Source: Haemophilus haemolyticus_L (GTDB taxonomy: Bacteria; Pseudomonadota; Gammaproteobacteria; Enterobacterales; Pasteurellaceae). Taken from it: a stretch of DNA of 64,000 bases. Numbering within the stretch: the first letter of the stretch is position 1; every line of letters starts with the position of its first letter. Below the pieces are notes generated by a model. The model saw nothing but the letters and a program-made list of their open reading frames with translations, did not search any database and was not told the origin of the DNA. The position numbers and the translations under genes are program-made. The stretch lies in assembly GCF_003490595.1 (NCBI RefSeq), contig NZ_QQGY01000011.1, positions 8,664 to 72,663 of the forward strand, written 5' to 3'. Of the stretch, positions 1 through 8,152 are shown piece by piece.

Positions 1-753
1 ATGAGTCGCATAAGCAAATACGCGTTTTGCACCACGTTCTTTTAATGCTTCAGCTGCTTTGCAAAGCGTACCGCCTGTATCGATCATATCATCGACAAGA
101 ATACAATCACGACCTGCTACATCACCGATAATATGCATTACTTGTGCTACGTTTGCACGTGGACGACGCTTGTCAATAATAGCCATATCAGTATCGTTTA
201 ATAATTTAGCTACCGCACGAGCGCGAACAACACCACCAATATCTGGAGAAACAACAATTGGATTTTCAAGATCAGATTTTTTCAAAATATCATGAATTAA
301 AACAGGAGAACCAAACACATTGTCTACTGGTACATCAAAGAAGCCTTGGATTTGTTCTGCGTGTAGGTCGCAGGTTAATACGCGGTCAATACCAACAGTT
401 GAAAGTAAATCTGCCACAACTTTAGCGGTAATAGGTACACGTGCTGATCGTACGCGACGATCTTGTCGAGCATAACCAAAGTAGGGAACAACAGCCGTGA
501 TACGACCTGCAGATGCACGACGTAATGCATCTACCATCACAATCAATTCCATCAAGTTATCATTAGTTGGCGCACAAGTTGATTGGATGATAAATACATC
601 CGCACCACGCACATTTTCATTAATTTGAACTTGGATTTCACCATCACTGAAACGGCCAACAGTGGCATCGCCTAGTGAAATATATAAACGTTCAGAAATA
701 TGTTTTGCAAGTTCTGGTGTTGCATTACCCGCGAAGAGTTTAATGTCAGGCAT
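1..753 (-). CDS. prs: Ribose-phosphate pyrophosphokinase (PRPP synthetase), partial
   Basis: Makes PRPP from ribose 5-phosphate and ATP for purine, pyrimidine, histidine, tryptophan and NAD synthesis; cytosolic. Reading the minus strand from ATG at 753, the protein begins MPDIKLFAGNATPEL and contains the substrate-binding stretches DALRRASAGRI, YFGYARQDR and the PRPP-binding loop VDDMIDTGGT, all diagnostic of the family. The frame stays open to base 1, so about 251 codons are visible and the C-terminal ~64 residues (family length about 315) lie outside. It lies immediately upstream of nothing else on this strand; ispE ends 2 bases before its start, suggesting ispE-prs cotranscription as in other gammaproteobacteria. 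Confidence 0.97.
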   Translation of the reverse strand, partial: MPDIKLFAGNATPELAKHISERLYISLGDATVGRFSDGEIQVQINENVRGADVFIIQSTCAPTNDNLMELIVMVDALRRASAGRITAVVPYFGYARQDRRVRSARVPITAKVVADLLSTVGIDRVLTCDLHAEQIQGFFDVPVDNVFGSPVLIHDILKKSDLENPIVVSPDIGGVVRARAVAKLLNDTDMAIIDKRRPRANVAQVMHIIGDVAGRDCILVDDMIDTGGTLCKAAEALKERGAKRVFAYATH

Positions 754-754
754 T

Positions 755-1708
755 TTATAAAACCTCAGGTTTAGATTGTCGATGAGTATGAATTGGTGAT
801 AGCTGCTTCAACATTGCGTGCAAGGGAGAAACATTGAGCCCTTTAGCGATAAAGCCAAAAAATTCTTCTGGTTTTTGTCTAAATACCGCTTGTGCTTCCG
901 TTTCATGATCAAATTCAGCAAAAACACATGCTCCCGTTCCTGTTAATCTTGCCTGCGCATATTGTAGCAACCAGTTTAGCGCTTTTTCAACGTTTGAATA
1001 ATGATTTATCACAACTTTTTCGCAATCGTTTACATAAGGTTCACTCAAAAGTTGTTCTAGGGATTTTTTCGGTGTATTACGTGGTAAATTTGGATCTTGA
1101 AATATGACAGCCGTCGATATTGAATTATCGGGTTTTAGTACAACAAACCATTTTTCTGATGGTTCACAATAGGTGATTTTTTCCCCGACACCTTCAGCAA
1201 AAGCAGCGTGCCCATGTACAAATATTGGCACATCAGCGCCTAGTGTTAATCCTAATTTTGCTAGTTCATCAATGGATAAATTCGCTTGCCATAAATAATT
1301 TAAAGCGACCAATGCGGTTGCTGCATTGGATGAACCACCACCAACACCGCCTCCCATTGGAAGAATTTTATCTAAATGAATATTTGCACCCAATTGGATA
1401 TTGGCTTTTTCTTGTAAAAGTTTTGCAGCTCGATAAATTAGATTATCTTTTGTTTTTAGATTTGGAATTTCTGGCGTTAAAACAATTCGATTATCTTCTT
1501 CACGGATACTCATTTCTAACCAATCGCCGAAATCTAAAAATTGGAAAAGTGTTTGTAATTCATGATAGCCGTTCGGCAATTTTCCGTTGATATAAAGAAA
1601 TAAATTCAGTTTGGCTGGGCTAGGGAAGCGCAATGGCTTCCCATTTGATTGTGTTGTATTTTGACAAAGTGCGGTAGAAAATTGATGTGATTTCATTAAT
1701 GTATTCAT
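755..1708 (-). CDS. ispE: 4-diphosphocytidyl-2-C-methyl-D-erythritol kinase
   Basis: Fourth step of the MEP isoprenoid pathway: ATP-dependent phosphorylation of CDP-methylerythritol. GHMP kinase fold: the N-terminal PSPAKLNLFLY segment and the ATP loop LPMGGGVGGGSSNAA are intact, followed by LGADVPIF and the C-terminal TGTGACVFA motif. The frame can be extended to a GTG at 1720, but the ATG at 1708 overlaps the lolB stop in a TAATG arrangement that suggests translational coupling; another ATG at 1696 would give the 313-residue form usually annotated. Order lolB-ispE-prs is typical of gammaproteobacteria. Start uncertain, identity secure. Confidence 0.95.
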   Translation of the reverse strand: MNTLMKSHQFSTALCQNTTQSNGKPLRFPSPAKLNLFLYINGKLPNGYHELQTLFQFLDFGDWLEMSIREEDNRIVLTPEIPNLKTKDNLIYRAAKLLQEKANIQLGANIHLDKILPMGGGVGGGSSNAATALVALNYLWQANLSIDELAKLGLTLGADVPIFVHGHAAFAEGVGEKITYCEPSEKWFVVLKPDNSISTAVIFQDPNLPRNTPKKSLEQLLSEPYVNDCEKVVINHYSNVEKALNWLLQYAQARLTGTGACVFAEFDHETEAQAVFRQKPEEFFGFIAKGLNVSPLHAMLKQLSPIHTHRQSKPEVL

Positions 1709-2328
1709 TAGTAAATCCACTCATCTACGCGAATTTTTAGAGTTTGTTTCGTGCTGTCATTTTTTAGCAGAATATTTTCAGGCATCGAATTATTTGAGTG
1801 ATAAGTGAGATAATCTGCTGTCCATTGAGAACCATCTACATGATAAGTAAATGCGCCAAGTAAATGGTTGGTACCGACTTGATAATCTGCATTTATTGCC
1901 GGTTGACCTTTTAACCAATAAGCTAAATGCTCTAACGGCACATCCATTCCAATGATCTCTTGTAATAATAGTTTAGCATTGGCTGCAGATTGTTGATTGC
2001 CGTTGTTATCGGAAATTGTCATTCCACTTTGATGCATTTGAATCCAAAGGGTAGATTTACTGATTAAAGAATAGAGTTTAAGCGTATAAGATTTTGGATT
2101 TTGGTATTGCCATTCAAAGCGGCTAGAAAAACGTTCTGTAGGACTGATATAACCAATTTGTCCTTTAGCTTGATAGGATTGAATTTTTTGAATCTTTTGT
2201 AGATGCTGTTGCCATGTGGCATCCGTTTTATCGATATATTGCACGTTAACTGGACGTTCAGCATCCATCGTACAGGCTGTAAGTATGCTGGTTACAAAAA
2301 GTGCGGTGATAAATTTAAACGTTTTCAT
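1708..2328 (-). CDS. lolB: Outer-membrane lipoprotein receptor LolB
   Basis: Accepts lipoproteins from the periplasmic carrier LolA and inserts them into the inner leaflet of the outer membrane. From ATG at 2328 the signal peptide MKTFKFITALFVTSILTAC ends in a lipobox (LTAC), so it is itself a lipoprotein; the rest (about 190 residues) is the LolA/LolB half-barrel, with GYISPTERFSSRFEW and LEHLAYWLKG. A TTG start at 2340 is possible but less likely. The signal peptide codons contain a USS (ACCGCACTT read on the minus strand). Its partners lolA, lolC, lolD and lolE are all elsewhere in this window. Confidence 0.95.
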   Translation of the reverse strand: MKTFKFITALFVTSILTACTMDAERPVNVQYIDKTDATWQQHLQKIQKIQSYQAKGQIGYISPTERFSSRFEWQYQNPKSYTLKLYSLISKSTLWIQMHQSGMTISDNNGNQQSAANAKLLLQEIIGMDVPLEHLAYWLKGQPAINADYQVGTNHLLGAFTYHVDGSQWTADYLTYHSNNSMPENILLKNDSTKQTLKIRVDEWIY

Positions 2329-2392
2329 ATTATTGATCAAGTTAATAAGCTCGCGTATTTTAAGGATTTAGTTTAATTGAGTAAAGTTACTT

Positions 2393-3649
2393 TTATTTAT
2401 TAATTTTTTGGTAATTCGCTTTTGTTTGTTTAACCGCTAAGATTCTTCGTTTTGTCAATTCATTTCTGATTTCTTGTTTCTCAAATCCATCTGCAATAAC
2501 TTGCTGGACATCTACTTCATTTGCTGCGTGTAATAATTGATTGATGTAATCTATTTGTGGATAGTCCTTATTTTCAAAACCTGTTCTACCTCGAGTATCA
2601 GCTAGACATACTTGTAGAAATTCTTGAAAGCGTTGTGGTTTTCTCCACACATCAAAACGATTAAACAGCGTTATGACGGTTTCAGCTCGAAGCTCAAAGG
2701 CTTTGTGAATATGCGTGTGAAATTCACAAGTCAGTTCTGCAAGTTCTTGAAAATAACTTGGGACCTTTAAGCGTTTGCACAATGATCTAGTCGGTTTTAT
2801 GCCAGCTTGTTCATGCCCATAATGATGAGGAAGAATATTTTGAGGCGTAAGAGCCTTGCCAAGATCATGACAAATTGCGGCAAAACGGACCGCACTTTTA
2901 TTTAGGATAGGGTTATTTTCAGTCAAATTAACCGCTTGTTCTAATACCAACATGCTATGAATAAAACTATCCACTTCTGGATGATGTTTTACTGGATTTG
3001 GCACGCCATAAAGGGCATCGATTTCAGGAAATAAAACGCTTAATGCGCCTGTTTTATGTAAGGTTTCAAAATAAATTTCAGGATTTTTTTCGTTTAAGGC
3101 TTTTTCTGTTTCTAGCCAAACGCGTTCCGCCGTGAGATGTTGTAATTCTCCCGATTGTGCAAGTTCTGCCATTAGGGATAGCGTTTCCGATGCGATTTTA
3201 AAACCGAGAGAATGATAACGAGCTGCAAAGCGTGCCACGCGTAATACTCGTAAAGGATCTTCTGAAAAAGCGGGAGAAATATGGCGTAAAATTCGATTTT
3301 CTAAATCTTGTTTTCCGCCATAAGGATCGATAATTTCACCGTCTTCGCTTTGAGCCATGGCGTTAATAGTGAGATCTCGTCGAATTAAGTCTTGTTCTAA
3401 TGTAATTGTTGGGGAGAAATCACAAATAAAGCCTGTATATCCTGCGCTAGATTTACGTTCTGTTCGGGCAAGCGCATATTCTTCTTTTGTTTTAGGATTG
3501 AGAAAAACCGGAAAATCTTTGCCTACTTGTTGATAACCGAGAGAGAGTAGTGTAGCGGGGGTTGCGCCTACTACAATCCAATCACGATCTTTTACTGGTA
3601 GGCCCAATAATTGATCGCGAACAGCCCCACCAACCAAATAAACTTTCAT
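2393..3649 (-). CDS. cca: Multifunctional CCA tRNA nucleotidyltransferase
   Basis: Adds or repairs the 3' CCA end of tRNAs. N-terminal class II nucleotidyltransferase domain with the signature GGAVRDQLLG and the metal-binding acidic pair in KDRDWIVVGATP; the RRDLTINAMA and EDPLRVLRVARFAAR motifs follow. The C-terminal half carries an HD phosphohydrolase domain (CHDLGKALTP, then HH and EFHTHIHKA), as in the E. coli-type enzyme with 2',3'-cyclic phosphodiesterase and phosphatase activity. 418 residues is full length. It lies 6 bases downstream of the SH3-domain gene, so the two are probably cotranscribed. Confidence 0.97.
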   Translation of the reverse strand: MKVYLVGGAVRDQLLGLPVKDRDWIVVGATPATLLSLGYQQVGKDFPVFLNPKTKEEYALARTERKSSAGYTGFICDFSPTITLEQDLIRRDLTINAMAQSEDGEIIDPYGGKQDLENRILRHISPAFSEDPLRVLRVARFAARYHSLGFKIASETLSLMAELAQSGELQHLTAERVWLETEKALNEKNPEIYFETLHKTGALSVLFPEIDALYGVPNPVKHHPEVDSFIHSMLVLEQAVNLTENNPILNKSAVRFAAICHDLGKALTPQNILPHHYGHEQAGIKPTRSLCKRLKVPSYFQELAELTCEFHTHIHKAFELRAETVITLFNRFDVWRKPQRFQEFLQVCLADTRGRTGFENKDYPQIDYINQLLHAANEVDVQQVIADGFEKQEIRNELTKRRILAVKQTKANYQKINK

Positions 3650-3655
3650 TCGTGA

Positions 3656-4267
3656 TTATGCCCAACCATCATGACGGCGACGTTTTGGTAATACATAAGG
3701 AATAAGCAAGCCGAAGAGTAAGCCTACACCCAATACTGAACCGCCATAAATAAACCATTGAATCGCAATTTCTCGTTTACCTGCATCAAGCATCGCTTCT
3801 AAATCACGATTTTTATTTTTGGTCATTTCAAGTTCACGTTTCAATTGTGAATTTTGTTCTAAAAGATCCGCACTTTGTTGCTCAGCTTGTTTGGTTCGAC
3901 GTTGCATTTCGACAGTACGTTGTTGCCAATCGCCATCTAAACGACTAAGTTTTAAAGTTAATTCTTGGACTTGAGCTTTTAATTTTGGATTTTCTTCTTT
4001 ACTACTTGGCGTGTTGCTTAAGTCTGAATTTAAAATCCAAGCTTCACGATTTTTATTGTCGCGAATGAGTGTGTATTTGCCTTGACGATCTAATACATTC
4101 ACCGCTTCTCCAGCTTGAATTGAACCTGCAATTTTAAATTGTTCACCGGCACCGCGGCGTAAGAACGTACTGAGATTTTCAGTAACATATTGCGTTTCTG
4201 CATGGGCAGTTGCAATACCTGTACCAAGTAATGCGCAAGATAAAAGAGTATTGTAGATTTTTTTCAT
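3656..4267 (-). CDS. SH3-domain membrane-anchored protein (TIGR04211/YgiM type)
   Basis: Function not established. The 203-residue protein has a signal peptide (MKKIYNTLLSCALLGTGIATAHA), a bacterial SH3 domain around residues 25-85 (YVTENLSTFLRRGAGEQFKIAG..., with the conserved hydrophobic and glycine pattern), a coiled coil about 95-165, and a C-terminal transmembrane helix (WFIYGGSVLGVGLLFGLLIPYVL) followed by a basic tail. This is the architecture of YgiM, which in E. coli also sits next to cca. Probably an inner-membrane protein with the SH3 domain facing the periplasm, perhaps binding peptidoglycan; that role is inference. Confidence 0.85.
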   Translation of the reverse strand: MKKIYNTLLSCALLGTGIATAHAETQYVTENLSTFLRRGAGEQFKIAGSIQAGEAVNVLDRQGKYTLIRDNKNREAWILNSDLSNTPSSKEENPKLKAQVQELTLKLSRLDGDWQQRTVEMQRRTKQAEQQSADLLEQNSQLKRELEMTKNKNRDLEAMLDAGKREIAIQWFIYGGSVLGVGLLFGLLIPYVLPKRRRHDGWA

Positions 4268-4293
4268 GCTTTCTCCTTAAAAATAAAAACAAT

Positions 4294-4323
4294 AAAAGTG
4301 CGGCTGAATAAACCGCACTTTTT
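4294..4323 (-). terminator. USS-dyad terminator of the phosphate permease gene
   Basis: Two USS cores in inverted orientation (AAAAGTGCGG then CCGCACTTTT) form a 10-bp stem with about a 9-base loop. On the minus strand the stem is followed by a T-rich tract (ATTGTTTTTATTTTT), fitting a Rho-independent terminator for the permease gene just upstream. Confidence 0.75.
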
Positions 4324-4334
4324 GTTGCAATAAA

Positions 4335-5597
4335 TTAATTAAACACCGCACGCAGTAAATAGAAGATAATAATTGCGAAGAATGCGCCGGCTGGTAAAGT
4401 GATTATCCAAGAACTAATGATGTTTCGGATAACCGTTAAATTGAGTGCCGCGATACCGCGAGCAAAACCGATACCTAAAATTGCTCCAACAAGTGTTTGT
4501 GTTGTTGAGATCGGCAAGCCTGTACCAGATGCAACTACAACCGTCATCGCAGTGGCAAATTGAGCGGCAAAGCCACGGCTTGGCGTTAAATCGGTGATCC
4601 CAGATCCAACAGTCGCCATTACTTTTTGTCCCATAGTAATTAAGCCTACAGCAATACCTAATGCACCTAGTGGTAAAATCCACCAAGTTAAGGTTCCGCC
4701 TGAAACAATTTTACCGCCTTGTTCTACGATTGATACAACCGCTGAAAGTGGGCCAATTGCATTGGCTACATCGTTCGAACCATGAGCGAAAGCCATCGCA
4801 CAAGCTGTTAATAACATTAAAATGCTGAAGACTTTTTCTACCGCACCAAAAGTCCCTTTGCTTGCAGATTGAGTGAATGTTCTGCTTTTAAAATAGAAGT
4901 GGAAAAACAGCATGCCTACAAGGCTAATGACAAGTGAAATGACCAAAGTTTCTTTATTGGAAAGATTTAAACCAACATGTTTTAAACCTTTTGTCATTGT
5001 TACGATACACAGCACAAATACGGTTATCCCCATGTAATAAGGACCATATTTTTGTGCATTTTTCAGCGGATGTTCGGTATCAAAAATAAGTTTTTGCGTA
5101 CTCGCAAAGATTGCATAAGCCAAAATACCCGCGATGACAGGCGTGATGAACCAGCTACCAACAATGCTGCCAATATTTGACCAATCTACTGCGCCAGGAC
5201 CAATCGTAATACAGGCAAATCCAATAATTGCACCGATGATAGTGTGAGTACCTGAAACTGGCCATCCCATTTTGGTTGCAATAAATAACCAAGCACCCGA
5301 TGCAAATAAGGTTGAAAGCATACCTAGAGCTAAAATATCTGGCGTATCGACAAATTGCATTGGATCGATTACACCACTTTTAATCGTTTCTGTTACTTCA
5401 CCACCGGCTAGATAGGCACCAGCTGATTCAAAAATTAACGCAATAATAATTGCTTGTTTGGCTGTTACGGTACCAGATCCTACGGATGTTCCCATTGAGT
5501 TTGATACATCATTCGCTCCAATTCCGAACGCCATAAAAAAGCCAAAGGCTGCTGTGATCCACACCAACCAAGAACCATATTGACTAATAATTTCCAT
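4335..5597 (-). CDS. Inorganic phosphate permease (PiT family)
   Basis: Inner-membrane phosphate/cation symporter of the PiT family. The protein is very hydrophobic with about ten predicted helices and the paired PiT signatures: GANDVSNSMGTSVGSGTVT near the N terminus and its repeat GSNDVANAIGPLSAV in the second half, plus two GxPxSxTHT/TQT motifs (WPVSGTHTIIGA, LPISTTQTLVGA). 420 residues is typical of the short bacterial and archaeal type. The DUF47 gene lies 24 bases upstream in the same direction, the usual PiT accessory pairing. The ion that is cotransported cannot be read from the sequence. Confidence 0.93.
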   Translation of the reverse strand: MEIISQYGSWLVWITAAFGFFMAFGIGANDVSNSMGTSVGSGTVTAKQAIIIALIFESAGAYLAGGEVTETIKSGVIDPMQFVDTPDILALGMLSTLFASGAWLFIATKMGWPVSGTHTIIGAIIGFACITIGPGAVDWSNIGSIVGSWFITPVIAGILAYAIFASTQKLIFDTEHPLKNAQKYGPYYMGITVFVLCIVTMTKGLKHVGLNLSNKETLVISLVISLVGMLFFHFYFKSRTFTQSASKGTFGAVEKVFSILMLLTACAMAFAHGSNDVANAIGPLSAVVSIVEQGGKIVSGGTLTWWILPLGALGIAVGLITMGQKVMATVGSGITDLTPSRGFAAQFATAMTVVVASGTGLPISTTQTLVGAILGIGFARGIAALNLTVIRNIISSWIITLPAGAFFAIIIFYLLRAVFN

Positions 5598-5621
5598 AGT
5601 TTATTTCCTATGTTTTGTTGA

Positions 5622-6302
5622 TTATGAACGCGCGAGCATTAATTCTATACGCGAGCCAACACGTTGTGCTTGGTCAGCCAAAACGCCAACCCATTCAATA
5701 ATTTTATATAAGAACATTACATCAATTGGATTATAACGGCTTTCGATGGTGTAAAGCATTTTACGCAATTTGATCTGCATTTGGTCGGTATCATCTTCAA
5801 TGGCATCAAGTTCTTGAATCATATCATTGACTAATTTGAGTTCACGGCCTTTAAAACCGGTTTCCAAAAGTTGATCCATTTCTTCGATTACGCGATGTGC
5901 TTGATGAATGGCATCTAAACTACGTTTTACGTAATGTAAGAATTCTTCCTGCATTTCTTCAGGAATACCAAATTGACGCCCAATCATACGGCCTGCAATA
6001 TCTTTGGCATAATTGGCAAGTTTATCTTGTTGCGTGACTAATTCTAAAAGATCAGTACGATCGATAGGTAAGAATAAACCACGTGGCAATTTCAATCGAA
6101 TTTCACGTTTTAAACTATCTGCCTCGCGTTCACATTGAGAAATTTCTAAGCGTTTTTCTTCCGCTTGTTCCCAATTCTTTGAGAAAGTAGTTTGAAAAAA
6201 AGGAATCAAAAGATCGCTACATTCGGTCACTTTTTCAGAGTGTTTTTGTAACGGTTTGAGAGGCGAATGGGCAAATAATCCGAGAATATTATTCATTGCC
6301 AT
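5622..6302 (-). CDS. DUF47 (PhoU-like) protein, PiT transporter partner
   Basis: Helical 226-residue cytoplasmic protein of the DUF47/PhoU-related family, genes of which almost always sit beside PiT phosphate permeases and are thought to control them. Visible family features are CEREADSLKREIRLKLPRG, the FLPIDRTDLLELVTQQDKLANYAKDI segment and the C-terminal IIEWVGVLADQAQRVGSRIELML. First gene of a two-gene operon with the permease. ATG at 6302 (MAMNN) or 6296 are both possible starts. Regulatory role is inference from family and context. Confidence 0.9.
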   Translation of the reverse strand: MAMNNILGLFAHSPLKPLQKHSEKVTECSDLLIPFFQTTFSKNWEQAEEKRLEISQCEREADSLKREIRLKLPRGLFLPIDRTDLLELVTQQDKLANYAKDIAGRMIGRQFGIPEEMQEEFLHYVKRSLDAIHQAHRVIEEMDQLLETGFKGRELKLVNDMIQELDAIEDDTDQMQIKLRKMLYTIESRYNPIDVMFLYKIIEWVGVLADQAQRVGSRIELMLARS

Positions 6303-6439
6303 AAGTGATTTACTCCAAATTAAGGGGTTAAAAATTCGTGCGCATATTACCCGATTTTTATTAATAATTAAATGTATTTTAGGAGGGCATCCCTTTCCTG
6401 AAAAGGAAAAGACGAATTTTTCATCTTTTCAATGTATCA

Positions 6440-6652
6440 TTAATATTTCTTACAACGCGATGAACCATATTTACTACCGCCAGGCAAACATTCACAGGCT
6501 TCACCATCGCGATCTCGATCTAAATGATAAGCATGGTGGTTTTCATAATAGCGTTGTGCTTCTTCTTGTGTATTAAAATCTGAACAACGAACGCCAGCAT
6601 GTATAGGTAATGTGATGCTTAGAAGCATATAAAATAGAAATAATTTTCTCAT
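6440..6652 (-). CDS. Small secreted excalibur-domain protein
   Basis: A 70-residue protein with a cleavable signal peptide (MRKLFLFYMLLSITLPIHA) followed by a complete excalibur calcium-binding domain: the EF-hand-like loop DRDRDGEACE and four cysteines (C23, C53, C55, C67). The domain typically occurs in extracellular or periplasmic proteins; no specific function is known for the stand-alone form. Probably monocistronic: the neighbours on either side are separated by about 140-160 bases and the downstream flank is AT-rich. Confidence 0.85.
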   Translation of the reverse strand: MRKLFLFYMLLSITLPIHAGVRCSDFNTQEEAQRYYENHHAYHLDRDRDGEACECLPGGSKYGSSRCKKY

Positions 6653-6815
6653 AGAGATCCTTCATTAATTAGTTATTTAAAATTAAGTCAAATTATAGCC
6701 CTTTATGTTTATTTTACGATGTTTAATTTAAAGGAATATAAATCTATAAAACGCTTGATTTATCTATTTTTATCTGTATATTTGAACAGTTTTAAGTTAA
6801 AGGGAGTATAATTTT

Positions 6816-7862
6816 ATGAGTAATGAAATTGAAATTAAATTAGCTGTATTTGACCAAGCATTTTATGAATTAGAAGAACATTTAAAAAACTTTAGTTGTT
6901 TAGCACACAAAAAACAGTTTCTGAGCAATACTTATTATGATTATCCTGATCATTTCTTTGCTAAACAAAAGATGGGATTACGTATTCGTCAAGAAGATCA
7001 GGAACTTACATTAACGCTTAAAACTAACGGCGAAGTTGTTGGTGGATTGCATAGTCGCCCAGAATATAATTTACCATTAACTGAAAAAGAAACGCCAACC
7101 AATGGCCAATTAAGAGAACTTTATCCTTTTGAACAATTACCTGGTTCTACACTACAACCTATTTTCTCCACAGATTTTAACCGCACTTTTTGGTTAGTTG
7201 AATTTCAACAATCCAAAATTGAAGTGGCGTTCGATCAAGGCAAAATTATTGCAGGCGAATCTGAGCAGCCTATTTGTGAAATTGAGTTTGAATTAAAATC
7301 TGGCAATGTGCAGGATCTTTTTGATTTTGTAGAAATCTTGCCTTTCGAAAGAGATATTTATTTTAGTAGCGCAAGTAAAGCGAAGCGGGGTTATTTGTTA
7401 GGTTCAAAACAATTTTTGACGGATTGGCTCAATAAATGGCGTGATTTCTTAAAAGAAGAACGAGAAGAAAGTGCGGTAGATTTTTGTGCAAAATTTAATA
7501 CGGTGCTTAAAATGGAACAGAAACTTTTGGAAGAAACCTTATCCTTTTCTCCCGCACTTTTTAGCCAAGATTTTATGAAAACAGTGGAGCGAGTAGGGGC
7601 ATTTTTTAATCTTTATCATTATTATGATGAAAATGGAAAAATCCTAGAAGCGGTGGCAATAGAGAAACAAAAAGAAACGCTATTACCAGCTTTGTTAGAA
7701 AGCAATCAAACAATCTTTGCTGAAATCCGTGATTTAATTCGTTTTCATAGTGAAACGAAAGACAATGAAAAAACTATTGCAAAATTGACCGCACTTTTGA
7801 AAAGTCGAGTTTATTTTGAGCGAATGATCAAATTAATGGAATTATCTTATGACCTAGGGTAG
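6816..7862 (+). CDS. CYTH-domain protein (inorganic triphosphatase YgiF-like)
   Basis: The N-terminal half is a CYTH domain: the opening MSNEIEIKLAV carries the hallmark ExExK motif, followed by RIRQEDQELTLTLKT and EIEFELKSG, charged strands lining the triphosphate tunnel, as in E. coli YgiF, which hydrolyses tripolyphosphate. The C-terminal part (about 215-348) is helical and shorter and more diverged than the CHAD domain of YgiF. The last residues (DLG) and the stop codon come from inside the first palindromic repeat unit that begins at 7851, so the repeat insertion rewrote the 3' end of this gene. Activity is inferred from family. Confidence 0.88.
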   Translation: MSNEIEIKLAVFDQAFYELEEHLKNFSCLAHKKQFLSNTYYDYPDHFFAKQKMGLRIRQEDQELTLTLKTNGEVVGGLHSRPEYNLPLTEKETPTNGQLRELYPFEQLPGSTLQPIFSTDFNRTFWLVEFQQSKIEVAFDQGKIIAGESEQPICEIEFELKSGNVQDLFDFVEILPFERDIYFSSASKAKRGYLLGSKQFLTDWLNKWRDFLKEEREESAVDFCAKFNTVLKMEQKLLEETLSFSPALFSQDFMKTVERVGAFFNLYHYYDENGKILEAVAIEKQKETLLPALLESNQTIFAEIRDLIRFHSETKDNEKTIAKLTALLKSRVYFERMIKLMELSYDLG

Positions 7863-8136
7863 GTATACCCTAGGCTAATCTCAGTGTTACCCCGTTGGGG
7901 TAGTTTGATGTTCCCCAAAGGGGATGTAAAGTGACCTAGGGTAGGTATACCCTAGGCTAATCTAAGTGCTACCCCGTTGGGGTAGCTTGATGTTCCCCAA
8001 AGGGGAACCACTATAACTATAATTAACCGTGGGTACACTTACCCACGGGAAGTGCCACCCCGTTGAAGCGGCTTGATGTTCCCCCAAAGGGGAACCACTA
8101 TAACTATAATTAACCGTGGGTATACTTACCCACGGC
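7851..8136 (+). repeat. Tandem array of palindromic intergenic repeats upstream of radA
   Basis: About 286 bases built from repeated stem-loop modules: CCTAGGGTA-ggta-TACCCTAGG (7853-7874 and again from 7935, period 82), TACCCC-gtt-GGGGTA, TTCCCC-aaa-GGGGA, and CCGTGGGTA-n4-TACCCACGG (8027-8048 and 8114-8135, period 87) joined by the linker aaccactataactataatta. It resembles the intergenic dyad repeats known from Haemophilus genomes. The first unit supplies the stop codon of the CYTH gene and the last ends about 17 bases before the radA start, so the array would be transcribed into the radA leader if the genes are cotranscribed. Confidence 0.9.
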
Positions 8137-8152
8137 AAATACGGAGAATAAA

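Noticed and set aside
51..295. Plus-strand frame antisense to prs
   Set aside because: Shadow of prs; the minus-strand frame encodes the conserved PRPP synthetase.
7851..8136. CRISPR array
   Set aside because: Units are palindromic modules of unequal length without regular spacers and without cas genes; it is an intergenic dyad repeat.
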